Assembly: GCA_029582165.1 (NCBI GenBank)
Contig: CM055887.1
Coordinates: 18,151,190 to 18,215,189, forward strand
Length of the DNA: 64,000 nucleotides
Origin: Portulaca oleracea
Taxonomy: Eukaryota; Streptophyta; Magnoliopsida; Caryophyllales; Portulacaceae
Direction of reading: 5' to 3'
Below are positions 24,491 to 34,290 of the stretch, piece by piece. The notes under the pieces are model-generated. The model was not told where the DNA came from. It made no database searches and saw only the letters and a program-made list of their open reading frames with translations. How positions within the stretch are numbered: position 1 is the stretch's first letter; the number at the start of each line of letters is the position of its first letter. A program made the translations under genes and the position numbers.

Positions 24491-24689
24491 ATTAGTTTCC
24501 AATACCTTTCCAGGGATCATAAAGAACTGGCCGATGCTCTAGCCAAACTGTCTTCAATGATATCGATCCCATCAGGCACGCTCCAGTTACCAGTAGTAGT
24601 AGAGCGACAGTCTAAACGAGCATATGTCTGCAATATGGAGACACAATAGGAAGAAACTAAGGAATGGTTCCATGACATATATATAATTT
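24491..24689 (+). pseudogene. Tat-2 RNase H end and RNase H-integrase linker
   Basis: After the stop at 24488-24490 the same frame keeps FQYLSRDHKELADALAKLSS, the last helix of the second RNase H with its conserved Asp. A stop near 24648 and a frame change towards 24800 follow. Confidence 0.75.
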
Positions 24690-25899
24690 TCTTCGGAAAG
24701 GAGAATATCCAGCTGAATTAGATGCTCGAGGACGACGAGCGATCAGATCTCTAGCAGCACAATACTGCTTAATCCAAGATCGTCTTTACAAGAAATCACC
24801 TACGGGCATCAATTTATTATGCATCGATGCTAAGAGTGCCAAGGAGGTCATGGATACTGTACATGGAGGAGAGTGTGGTCCCCACATGAATGGACGTATG
24901 CTGGTGAAGAAGATTCAAAGGGCTGGTTATTATTGGTCCACTATGGAAGCAAATTGCCTAGAGTTTGTTTGAAAGTGTCACAAATGCCAAAAGTATGCCA
25001 ACCTACTGCATCAACCCCCATCATATCTAACTACTTTGACATCTTCATGGTCGTTCTCAGTGTGGGGTATCGACATCATTGGCAAGATACACCCAACCGG
25101 AACAGGAGGATATGAATACATCTTGGTCGCCATCGATTACTTCCCTTAGTAGGTAGAGGCAGCCTCTTTTGCCAAACTCACATCCAAGCAAGTGGCCAAA
25201 TTCATCCTTTAGAACATCATATGCCGGTATGGAGTGCCTCATGAGATCATCAGTGACAATGGAAACCATTTTCGGAAGGAAGTAGAAACTTTACTCGCTA
25301 CCTACAAAATTCAGCATCATCGGTCTTCGCCATACCGACCTCAAACTAATGGAGCTGTAGAAGCGGCCAATAAAACAGTGGCTGGAATCATTAAGAAAAT
25401 GGTCATCACTTACAAAAATTGGCCTGATAAATTGGCATTTGCCCTGTGGGAATACTGAACCTCTATACGAACTGCTACAGGTGCAACACCATATTCTTTA
25501 GTATATGGGATGGAAGCAGTCATGCCGATTGAAGTAGGAATTCCTTCGCTACGGATAGTGGCAGAAACTCAATTGCTAGAAGCAGAATGGGCTAGGGCAA
25601 GGTTCGAGGAGTTAATATTGATGGACGAAAGGCGCTTAAGAGGATTACATAATGTGCAAGTGTACCAATGCAGGATCACTCGTGCTTTTAATAAGAAGGT
25701 GAAAAGTCGTTCACTTCAAGTGGGTGATTTGGTGTTTAAGGAGATGAGGGCACCTATACAAGATCCAAGGGGAAAATTTGCACCTAGTTGGAAGGGTCCT
25801 TACATGATTAGGGACATTTTGCCAGGAGGAGCAGCCCGGCTTGCTACTATGGACAGAGAAGATGTAATTCAGCCTACGAATTTGGATCAGCTCAAGTGA
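24690..25899 (+). pseudogene. Tat-2 integrase (broken)
   Basis: The HHCC zinc finger starts at HGGECGPHMNGR (from 24862) and ends with KCHKCQKYA (about 24973-24990). The core shows WGIDIIGKI (first Asp near 25072), SDNGNHF (second Asp near 25253) and GAVEAANK (Glu near 25358), the DDE triad with about 35 residues between the last two. The frame 25510-25899 is the C-terminal DNA-binding part, with GDLVFKE and WKGPYMIRDIL. Integrase joins element DNA to the chromosome. Stops near 24970, 25148, 25211 and 25456 inactivate this copy. Confidence 0.88.
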
Positions 25900-26102
25900 T
25901 ATTATGCTTAATATAACCAAGCAACTGAAAAACCAGTTTTCAGACACTTGGGATATATTAAATAAATGCTCATGTATATAAGAAAAATAAAGTTTCCAAG
26001 AATACAATAACTGTGAACAATATTTCTTCTTTATTAATTGATAATGGAAGTACATTGCTTGTAAATAAGAAAATTCAGAAAAAGGCTTAATTAAATAAAA
26101 GA
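25900..26102. other. Region between convergent integrase and antisense gene ends
   Basis: An AT-rich 200-bp stretch that would carry the 3' ends of both transcripts. AATAAA-like motifs occur near 25960 and 26095 on the plus strand. Confidence 0.4.
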
Positions 26103-27600
26103 TTATTCTGGCAAAGCAGTTTCAGTTCCTTCATTCCCGTCCATCTTCTAGTCTTGCTTCACTTTCTCTACTTCGCCAGTAGTCTCGTGGTCAATCTCCA
26201 TGTCTCTAGATCCGTTGAGGGCTTTCTCTTTGTCGTTGGGTTTAAAGACCAGCCTGCTTGGTTTTCATGTCTCTACTCTCGGACGAAGTCTATCTTTCAC
26301 CGAATCTTTTGCACCAAGGCGGGCCTTTACCGATGTACGGGGACCCAATCTTTCCCTTGCAGATATTTGCCTTCTTCTTGCCTCTCCAGCACGACGAGAT
26401 TCAATAGCTGCAATTAGCCATCCATGGTAATCAACATCGGCAATATGGGACACGTCCGCCTTTGGAAGGGCTTTAAGAGTTGGCCTTCTTTCCCAATATT
26501 TTAGGCACGACTCTATCACTGGGTTTTGGAGCTTCAATTGTTCGGGAGCTTCACACAATATCTCGGGGATATTCTACTTGCGACCCATCTGCCGCCTCAC
26601 TCGCGCTAGAAAATAGAAGGTCATGTGCGTCAAGCCGGCAAGGCACACATAGGCATTGCGAGAATTATGGGTCACGTACTCAGAAATGTGCCATCGTTCG
26701 ATCCACCATGTGATGTCGCAAGGTTCCTTCAAGAAAGCAATCCACTCTGTTACCGAGTGGAGGTCAGTGTACTTTCTCTTTCTCTGACAATAGTACGCCA
26801 TCGCCGAAGAAGTTCTGGGTTCTTCGATGAGGCCCAAGTGTTCCATTAACCAGATCTATCCATAAAGTTAGCCAGGGTTAGATTGCATGCCAATTATGCC
26901 AAACTAAAAAAAATGCAAAACCCGCGCGGGTTTTACAGGCAGTAGGGGCAGAAAGTCAGCAGAAGAAGGAATACCTGAAGTAGCTGGGGGCTTCCTCGAA
27001 AGTCATGTTCTGGATTCGGATCATCCAAGCCCATCATGGTTTCCGCTAGCATTAAAGGTACGGGATTGTAGCCCCGAGACATGTCTTCAACGATTTGGAT
27101 CAAGTTTGCCGGTCCGGTTCTCTTGCCACCATGGTAGAAACAAAACTCTCCGAGGAGACATAATACGAGCGCTCGCACTCGTATCACGGGGCCATATTCC
27201 AAAGTATCGGGAGATCGAAAATATTCAACAATGGTTTGAAAGTGTACCTTTTCGCCAAATAGTGCACTTCCGATGACCCGAGAAGGAATACATAAGAGCT
27301 CTTTGTATTGCTTGGGGATGTCAGTCAGCGTTGGAGGTGACGTCGACCATTCCTCTGGAAGCAGACATAACTCTTTCCAAGTAAAACGAAAGACATACAT
27401 TTTCGGATCCCAAAAAGTCTCCGCCGCACGAAGAAAGTCGTGATTGACTCTCACATGTCGAAGACTCAACAAGCTCGTCAATTTGTATCTTCTGAGCTCC
27501 TTTTTCTCTTCCTTGGACAAGGTGCTCAACCAAGTTGCAAGCTTCTTCTCAAACGCGATGAGAATTGGGAGGTTTTCTTTGTGTTTTTGGAGAATATGTG
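26103..27600 (-). pseudogene. Antisense gene B: DUF7745-like plant transposon-associated protein, two exons
   Basis: Exon 1 (to 26975) reads KELRRYKLTSLLSLRHVRVN, then FWDPKMYVFRFTWKELCLLPEEW, and later GPVIRVRALVLCLLGEFCFY with PLMLAETMMGLDD. This pattern resembles the plant family I recall as DUF7745, often found next to mobile-domain proteins in retrotransposons; its biochemical role is not known to me. A clean intron (GT at 26974, AG at 26857-26856, both ends phase 0) leads to exon 2, 26855-26103. Exon 2 starts IWLMEHLGLIEEP and ends GTETALPE. Stops at 26574, 26265 and about 26150 break exon 2. No in-frame ATG is obvious near the beginning, so the start is unsure. A TATA box lies at 27654. 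Confidence 0.65.
26917..26934. repeat. 18-bp palindrome inside the gene B intron
   Basis: AAAACCCGCGCGGGTTTT, a perfect palindrome, between the two exons of gene B. Confidence 0.95.
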
Positions 27601-27653
27601 ATGAAGACTTTGAAGTGATGATGAGGAGTGATGATCATATGCATAACATAAGG

Positions 27654-27661
27654 TATTTATA
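27654..27661 (-). promoter_or_regulatory. TATA box of antisense gene B
   Basis: TATAAATA on the minus strand, about 50 bp before the first coding-like sequence of gene B. The same octamer stands before gene A and in the LTR. Confidence 0.6.
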
Positions 27662-28302
27662 CACCTTCATGTATGATCAAAAATAGTGAAAAGCAGCCAA
27701 CAAGTGATCATGTAGCCGTTGCATCAAATCCCATGATTTATGCCATCTACAACTACTAGCAAAAAAAAAAAAGGGGGAAGAGAAATTCAAAACCCTTGCG
27801 GGTTTTGATATTCCCAGTCCCACGCTCGCGCCTGTCCAAGCCCAGGCCCATGGCCTGCTGAAGAAGAAAACCCGCGCGGGTTTTCTGACAAAATGGGCCG
27901 CCTTCAGCAACTCAACCCACCTGTTTTCTGATTGTAATTGGGCCCTATGAATTAAATTGGCCCGTTCATGTATCTTTAATGTTTTGGATCTTATCATTGA
28001 CCTAGTGATGCTCGGTTATGAAATTTTTGCTCGAGTTTACTCTGACAGTTAAGTTTTATATTTTCTTTTCTTTTCTTTTCTTTTCTTTTTGAGGAAGCGG
28101 GATTAATTTGGGATTAATTCCGTCATGTAGAAAGTCATTCAAAAATGCGTTAATTAAAGTAAAGTCGTGCATTCACCGAGTTTTGCATATAAAATAAAAA
28201 TAAAATTCATAAAGAGTCTTGCATCAAAATAAAAAAAAAATACAAAATAGTCTTGCATACAAAAGTCTAAATTGCATAGAGTCTAGCTTGGCATCAGTCT
28301 GA
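27662..28302. other. Intergenic region between antisense genes A and B
   Basis: The gene B promoter side holds two palindromes; the gene A side is AT-rich, with a TTTTC run near 28060-28090 and no ORF of note. Confidence 0.55.
27789..27884. repeat. Two 18-bp palindromes upstream of gene B
   Basis: They start at 27789 and 27867 (gap 78), with cores TTGC and GCGC. Confidence 0.95.
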
Positions 28303-31300
28303 TCACCATAAGGAGCCTGAATCGCCGCTATCTTCAATCGGATTGTTAGCAGCATGTGAAGTCCTAGTGTTGGAGGTGCCAGCCGTGCCAAAGTAGGTGT
28401 CCCAGGAATAGTAGTCGGGACCAGGAGTCGTCTGCATAGGAGGCGATGGCCCGGATAAGGGAATTTCAGAAGGATGCACGCTCTATGGTGACGATATGGA
28501 ATGTTCCTGCGAAGCGGCTAGCCAGGAATGATCAGGAACGTGCCACTCAACAGAAGGGGTAGGCCATACAGGACCAGATTCGTAACAGGGGGCTGGCCAA
28601 CCAGAAGAAGTAGATCCTCCCAGCCAAGAGTGTTGAGGTGCAGACCACTCTGGCATACCCGTAGGCCATGAAGGACCCGTCCTAGGGGTCGGAACTGGCC
28701 ATCCAGCAGAATAAGAGCCAGAGCCAAAAGAGGAGGCATCGTATGGTGCAGGAGTGAAGTAGCGTCATCCGCTAGGGCCTGACTGCCAGGATACCCGACG
28801 GATGCACCTGAATCATGGTCCCTCACCAGTGTCTCCCGACCACGGAGAGCAGAACGCACTTAAGCAGAAGTGCGACGAGAATGAGAAGGCCGGTAGGTAG
28901 CGTTTGACTCCAAAGCATCTTCCACCTAATAGGAATGGGGCTGAGTATCACCACCATACCCAATACTATGATGTGACCCCCCTGACCAAGTTGTTCCTCC
29001 AAGGACATCTGCTCCAAGGACATCTGAGCCATGTCCTCTTCCATAGGACGACGATCTCTGCTACCGGATCTGCTACGATGAGACCTAGTTGAATGGTGAC
29101 CCTCGATCATAATGCCTTTACCGTGACACTCTGGCACAACTGCTAGGAAGGAGGAGAGGACCCACCAACTTTTTCCCGAGAACAGCCTCGGGAAGAATAC
29201 TCCCCTACCGAAGCATGACGTGGGGGCTCGGTGTGAGGGACTCTTGCAGTAGAACGTCGAGGTGGATCCAGAGGAACAGACTCTTCATCGGCCTCTATAT
29301 CAGCCCTTCCGATGGTATTCCCACGATATCTGCCTGAGCCGGTGATTTCCCGGTCAATGTGCTTCAACATAGTACTTTAATCCTTGGTCATTTGTCGGAA
29401 GAAAGCCCATCTTGACTGAAAGATAATGAGACCAAGGTTATACATGCATAAGCGGCATATGGGATAAAAGGAAGAAACATGAAATGAAGAATTACCGGTT
29501 TCCGATCGAATTCTCGGAGTGCAGAGCATTGACTGCTGGTCTCTACATCCAAGAAGCCGCCAATCCTTCTCCTCGCTGGTGGGACGTCCACCTCAGCGGC
29601 CCTAGCATAGGGCCCCATCCATAAACTTTATGGTTAGGAATTAGCCAAAACATGACATAGATAAAGGAAGAAGATACATACCACCCGGGGAGCTAAACGG
29701 CTCAGATAGCGATGGAATTCATCATTGAACTACTCTTGCGGGACATCATGCACAAAGTTATCGAAGTCATGACCTTGAATCAGATCGCCCAAAACACCCG
29801 GGTCAACGCGCCATGGCTCGAACATATGCTCCGGAGGATCCCGGGGAATAAGGCCGAGATATCCCCCAGAATTTTCCTCGAAGTTCTCTCTCCCAGGTAC
29901 CATACGAAGCCCGAGGGTCCCTCCACCAGGATGCGGAGGCGAGTATCATGCTCCACCAGTTGCAAAGGGGTGGGCAACCACCCAAGTTGAACTCGACCCA
30001 TGGGCGCTAATTCACTTGATCCTCTGAAAGAAAGAGAGTCATTTAAAAAATAGAGGCCGAATAAAATAAAGACGTCAGGCATAAAGAAATACCGGGGTAA
30101 GGTCATCTAGCACACAACGAATGCAGTTGAGACTGCCTGGCTGGAATTTCTCCCCACAAATGGCCTCAGTAGTCCAGAGTTCAGCTGCTGGGACCGTCTT
30201 ATCTTTCTTTGAGCGAATGCCCAAAGGTAAAATGTACTCGTATGCCCACGACTGCATGAACATAAAGTGAAGGAAAAAGCAAAAGAGTAGCAGTACTACA
30301 AAGAGAAGAGTCTCGGGTATATACCTCGAGCACCTTCCGCAGAGAAGGACCATACTGGTAGCGAGTATGAGACTCATGGAGGTAAAATGGATCATCATCC
30401 AGTGGAAGTCTGACACCGCAGCGAAGCCAGAGAATGAAGTTCGCATTAGCCGCTTTGCCCCAATTCAGGTTCCGGACAATATTTAGGTCCAGAAGATCCG
30501 AAACCATGTCAAAGTGATGTTGTCCCCACGGTTGGCGAAAAGGGTGGCGGAAATAATGTACGCCAGGAAGATAAAGCGACGTTGATCCCCATGCAAATTT
30601 TGGAAGTTGGCATCACGAATGGCAGCTTCAAAATGCGCGTAAGAGAGATTGGAAAGGCCTTGCCCTTGGCCTAAGCGCGCTGACACTGGACCCAGTATAT
30701 CCAAGACCATCGGCGGAATCTCGGCGTCAAAGATTACGTCGCGCCTACCCCAAGGAAGACCAGTAATCATGACAAAGGCCGCGGGAGTAACCGTCATCTC
30801 ACCCACATGCAAATGAAAGGAATTGGTAGTGTCCCAAAACCTTTCAGCTATAGCATTGCCAATGACACGGAATGTTCGACCATTCCAGGCCATCAAGCAT
30901 TTCCAGAACGGCATGAGACCCGCCGCGGTCAATGTGTTGTTAACAAAGTCCCCAGGAATTAATTCAGCTACTTTAAGGGGACCCTTTAAGACACCAGGAG
31001 TCTTCAAATTATCCTCCTAAAAGTAAATAGAAGGGCTAATTAAAGTCGGGGGCTCATCTAAAACATTGGACCAAGGCATAATCTTTCGGGCCCTAGGTGA
31101 ACCCAACACCAACACTGGGCTCATAACCATGGCCTACAAGATAAACAAATTTGAAAACAAAAGAAAAAAAAACACACGGCCCGAATGTCCCGGCCCAACA
31201 GAATTAAAAACCGCACGGGTTTTATTTCTTTGATGGGCCACACATTTAGGCCCATTATGTTTTTTAGGTAGCCAATTGACCAGAAAACCCGCGCGGGTTT

Positions 31301-31748
31301 TCATTGTGCTAGTGGGCCCATTCCTTGACGACTGGGCTGAGCATGCATGGGCCCAGTAACATAAAACCCACACGGGTTTTCTCTAAACTATGGGCCAGGT
31401 TTGGTTATTTCGGGTCCATTCTATGAATTGGGTTATCGATTGTAATGCGAGCCATCATAGAGTCATGCATACGCATCAAATTAAAGCATGTTTAAAATAA
31501 TAAAAATCGCCAAGACATGAAAAATAAATTCATGCTTGCTCATTTTTTACATTAAACTAAGCATAAAAAGAAGTTTCGGAAGTTACCTTGCCGTGGGAAC
31601 GGTAGAACCAAGCATGGTTCCAAGATTGAATGGTGAGATCCGAATGGCCAGCATTCGCATCCGGGATAAAGTTACACCGTGAAGACATTTCGTGGGGCCA
31701 TGCTGCCGTATGTGGAAGAGGACGATTCCTATGACCTCGGAGATACAT
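28303..31748 (-). pseudogene. Antisense gene A: plant mobile domain (PMD) protein, multi-exon
   Basis: Exon 1 is 31748-31587 (54 codons, start MYLRGHRNRP, donor GTAACT). Exon 2 is 31016-30325 and carries the PMD hallmark ERFWDTTNSFHLHVGEMTVT with ITGLPWG, then NWGKAANANFILWLRCGV. Exon 3 is 30251-30093 (exactly 53 codons, SWAYEYILPLGI). Later exon-like parts lie at about 30020-29690, 29628-29493 and 29419-28303. The C-terminus is rich in Pro, Ser, Gly and Trp (GWPVPTPRTGPSWP). PMD proteins (the MAIN/MAIL1 family in plants) act in the nucleus in silencing-related work, and PMD copies inside transposons are known. Exon 2 is 692 nt, one short of a multiple of three: a 1-base loss near 30510 breaks the frame. 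Another shift lies in exon 4. Confidence 0.8.
31206..31380. repeat. Three 18-bp palindromes inside gene A intron 1
   Basis: They start at 31206, 31284 and 31363 (gaps 78 and 79). The middle one is the perfect GCGC form. All lie between exon 1 and exon 2 of the PMD gene. Confidence 0.95.
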
Positions 31749-31865
31749 TTTCCAAAGAACACAAATTATCTTCAAAGAATCGAATTTTTTTAGAAAGAGA
31801 GAGGAATGAGCTAGAGAGATGAGGAGGAGTTGAAGATGTGAATGAATGAAGTAAATGAGACATGG

Positions 31866-31873
31866 TATTTATA
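31866..31873 (-). promoter_or_regulatory. TATA box of antisense gene A
   Basis: TATAAATA on the minus strand, about 118 bp before the gene A ATG. A CT-rich leader lies between them. Confidence 0.65.
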
Positions 31874-32433
31874 CAAATATTGAGTGAACATAAACTGCTC
31901 GTTTCTAGGACCTGCCTCGAGATGCCAAATGCGTTTCATTGGCCGAAAATCCAAAGGTCATCACTTTGCCACCCAAAGAGGAGGCCAAGTCGGGTGGCAC
32001 ATTCTCGTCCACATAAAGACGGGTCCCACATTGATTCCCTTCACGAGGAGAAGAAAAAAGAAAAAGGACAAAGGGCCTCAACCCACGCGGGTTTTGGGTC
32101 ATCTACAGGCCCATTCTTGTGGCCTAGCGCCTTTCAACGGCCTAGTAGTTGTTATAAAACCCACATGGGTTTTACGCCAGCTAATACCAAATTCAGCGGA
32201 TCAAGGCCCCACGGCCCATTCAAAACAAGCCATACGACACAAAACTGATGGCCCTGAGACTACGACCCAAGATTTTCCAAAGCTCAAGTAAAAAATCTGA
32301 GCCCTCCTCACATGTCAATAAAACTAATGAAACGCAAGATTTTCCAAAGCTTAGGTAAAAAATCTTGTGATTTTCAGGTCACAGCTAAAAAAGGGACCAT
32401 ACATCATCCGGTTGCCATATAAAAGAGCACCAT
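31874..32433. other. Upstream region of gene A, no coding sequence seen
   Basis: It holds two palindromes and is otherwise without recognisable genes. Overlapping plus-strand ORFs (31862-32291) have no domain. Confidence 0.55.
32078..32173. repeat. Two 18-bp palindromes upstream of gene A
   Basis: They start at 32078 and 32156 (gap 78). The first has one decayed arm; cores are ACGC and ACAT. Confidence 0.9.
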
Positions 32434-32735
32434 CATCAGCGACAGTCGTCCAACGGATGCCACCTAAAGGCCTCCAACGATGTCATCAGTGACAGTCATC
32501 CAATGGATGCCACCTAAAGGCCTCCAACGACGTCATCAGCAACAGTCGTCAAACGGATGCCACGAAAAGGTCTTCGACGATGTTAGCAAACAGCAGTCGT
32601 CCAACGAATGCCACCTAAAGGTTTCCAACGATATCATCAGTAGTAGTTGTCCAATGGATGCCGCTTAAAGGTCTCCAATGACATCTTCAGCATCAGTCGT
32701 CCAACGGTTGCAACTTAAAGGTTACCAACGACATC
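32434..32735 (+). repeat. Tandem array, 50-bp unit, about 6 copies
   Basis: The units contain GTCGTCCAACGGATGCCACC and keep a 50-bp period with base changes. The array is flanked by direct copies of GCCATATAAAAGAGCACC at about 32413 and 32758. It sits before the 3' LTR, like the arrays of Tat-1 and Tat-3. Confidence 0.9.
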
Positions 32736-32932
32736 ATCATCAACAACATCATTTGGTCGCCATATAAAAGAGCACCGCCAGCATCAAGATAGACATCAAG
32801 CAGATAACATTTCAGTCTACTTTGCCTTCGTCCTATTCGGACTCGGGAAGCAGACAACATTTGTGCTGGATACCAGGATGGATCATTGGGCTAATAAGCG
32901 GCGCAAGCATAAGGCGGCCTAGTACCTGGGTT

Positions 32933-33108
32933 AAAAGCTGCACGGGTTTTAATCAAGGTAGGCATCCCAGAAACAAAACCAACCCAAGGCGCGCCCCAGC
33001 CCAGCTGCTTCACAATCCGCGCGGGTTTTAAACCGCCTGAAGCGCGTCGTTTTGTCGTCCACGTAAGCGATCCGTGCGCCTGGATATTATAAAACCCGCG
33101 TGGGTTTT
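32933..33108. repeat. Three 18-bp palindromes in the Tat-2 3' LTR
   Basis: They start at 32933, 33012 and 33091 (gaps 79 and 79), the same positions as 16918-17093 in the 5' LTR but with different base changes. Confidence 0.9.
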
Positions 33109-33928
33109 TTGTTTGAATTCAGCGCCAAAAATCTTGATCACCCCCCATGATATTAGCCCCATGTGTTTGACTCCTACCCTCGACTTTGTGATTGCATGGC
33201 ATAATCCTTGTGATGTGTCCCTCCATTTCTCTCCTAAAACTCACCTCACTTACCTATAAATACCCCTCCATTTCACCCTCACTAACAACCAACTATCATC
33301 ATAATGCTACCTACACTCTCTTAAACTCTCTCTATTATATCCATTCCCATATTACCATTACCTTTACTCTACCAAATTCTCATCAAATCACCACCCATAC
33401 ATCACCTTTCCGTCATCCTCATACTCACCTTCCCAACCCTCAAGTCAAAGCAAAGTTAAGGTTTCCGACGCACATTCGGGCTTCTAAATCAAAGAGGTTC
33501 GCCTTCATTTCCTTATTGTTGCTATTATTTAATCATGTAATTTGTACTTTATTTTTCATTACATGCGCATATTTTGTAAAACAAAAACCCCATTTTTATA
33601 TTGCATGTTAAGAATGTAAACTTGCGAAATTAATTAAACCTCTTCCCGCTCTTTTTCAATTTATTGTCGATTTTAGTAGAGTCTGTTTTCTAACAGGCGA
33701 ATTCGAGAATTCATATGATTCACGAATTCGTAACCTTACCCCCGGACTTAGAATCGGGTTTCGCAGACCGGAGTTATTTTTATTATTTTTTTATGGTTTG
33801 TGGGTTTCCTTAAATCGACTGGCGACTCTTTTATTCTTTTTATAATCCGTTTAATTATTTAGTATTGGAACTTTACACTAAAATAATTAAAAATAGTTTA
33901 ACATCTTCCTCTCACCCAATTCAAGGCT

Positions 33929-34021
33929 AAAACCACGAGTTTTATTGTTTCCAACTCCCATTCTCTGGCCCAAGGAAATAGGCGGCCCGGCCCAAGGCTT
34001 GCCAAAACCCGCGTGGGTTTT
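33929..34021. repeat. Two palindromes (one decayed) in the Tat-2 3' LTR
   Basis: 33929 is a shortened copy (15 bp) and 34004 is a full copy with core GCGT. They correspond to 17675 and 17753 in the 5' LTR. Confidence 0.85.
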
Positions 34022-34290
34022 GGCATGTCTTGGCGGCCCGCCCGTTTCCTATTGGGCCTGAATTTGGTGTTTGGGCCGATTTTAAATCATGATTAATATA
34101 TTTCGGTGTAATTTCAATTATTTAAATAATAAAAAACGGATTTATAAAATAAATAAAGATTTCATCACCCCGAAAATGAATTTCGAAAATAAAAATATCC
34201 TTATTTAAGGATCAAGCAACCTTAGTCGGCTCCCATCACTTAAGTAGCGCATCATGGGAAAAGCGGTCGCTTTTCTCCTGGGGTCCTACA

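Larger units (their letters stand above)
16787..34290 (+). mobile_element. Tat-2, plus-strand Tat-group Ty3/gypsy element with two antisense genes
   Basis: The element starts TGTAGACACCGGG (16787) and ends GGGGTCCTACA (34290), inserted in Copia-2. The flanking 5-mers ATACA (16782-16786) and ATGCA (34291-34295) differ at one base. The order is LTR, primer site, gag, protease, RT, RNase H, integrase, then about 6 kb with two spliced genes on the opposite strand, a tandem array and the 3' LTR. Extra antisense ORFs downstream of integrase are known in Tat-group elements. Many stops and frameshifts show it is defective. Confidence 0.9.
32866..34290 (+). repeat. Tat-2 3' LTR, first ~75 bp missing
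   Basis: It matches 16860-18037 from GGATACCAGGATGGATC onward. The purine tract and the TGTAGACACC start of the LTR are not present; a deletion joins about 32865 to the LTR body. It keeps about 290 bp (about 33610-33900) that the 5' LTR lost. Confidence 0.85.

Noticed and set aside
28303..31748. PMD gene as an ordinary host gene
   Set aside because: It lies between Tat-2 integrase and the 3' LTR, shares the element's palindromes in its introns, and carries frameshifts.
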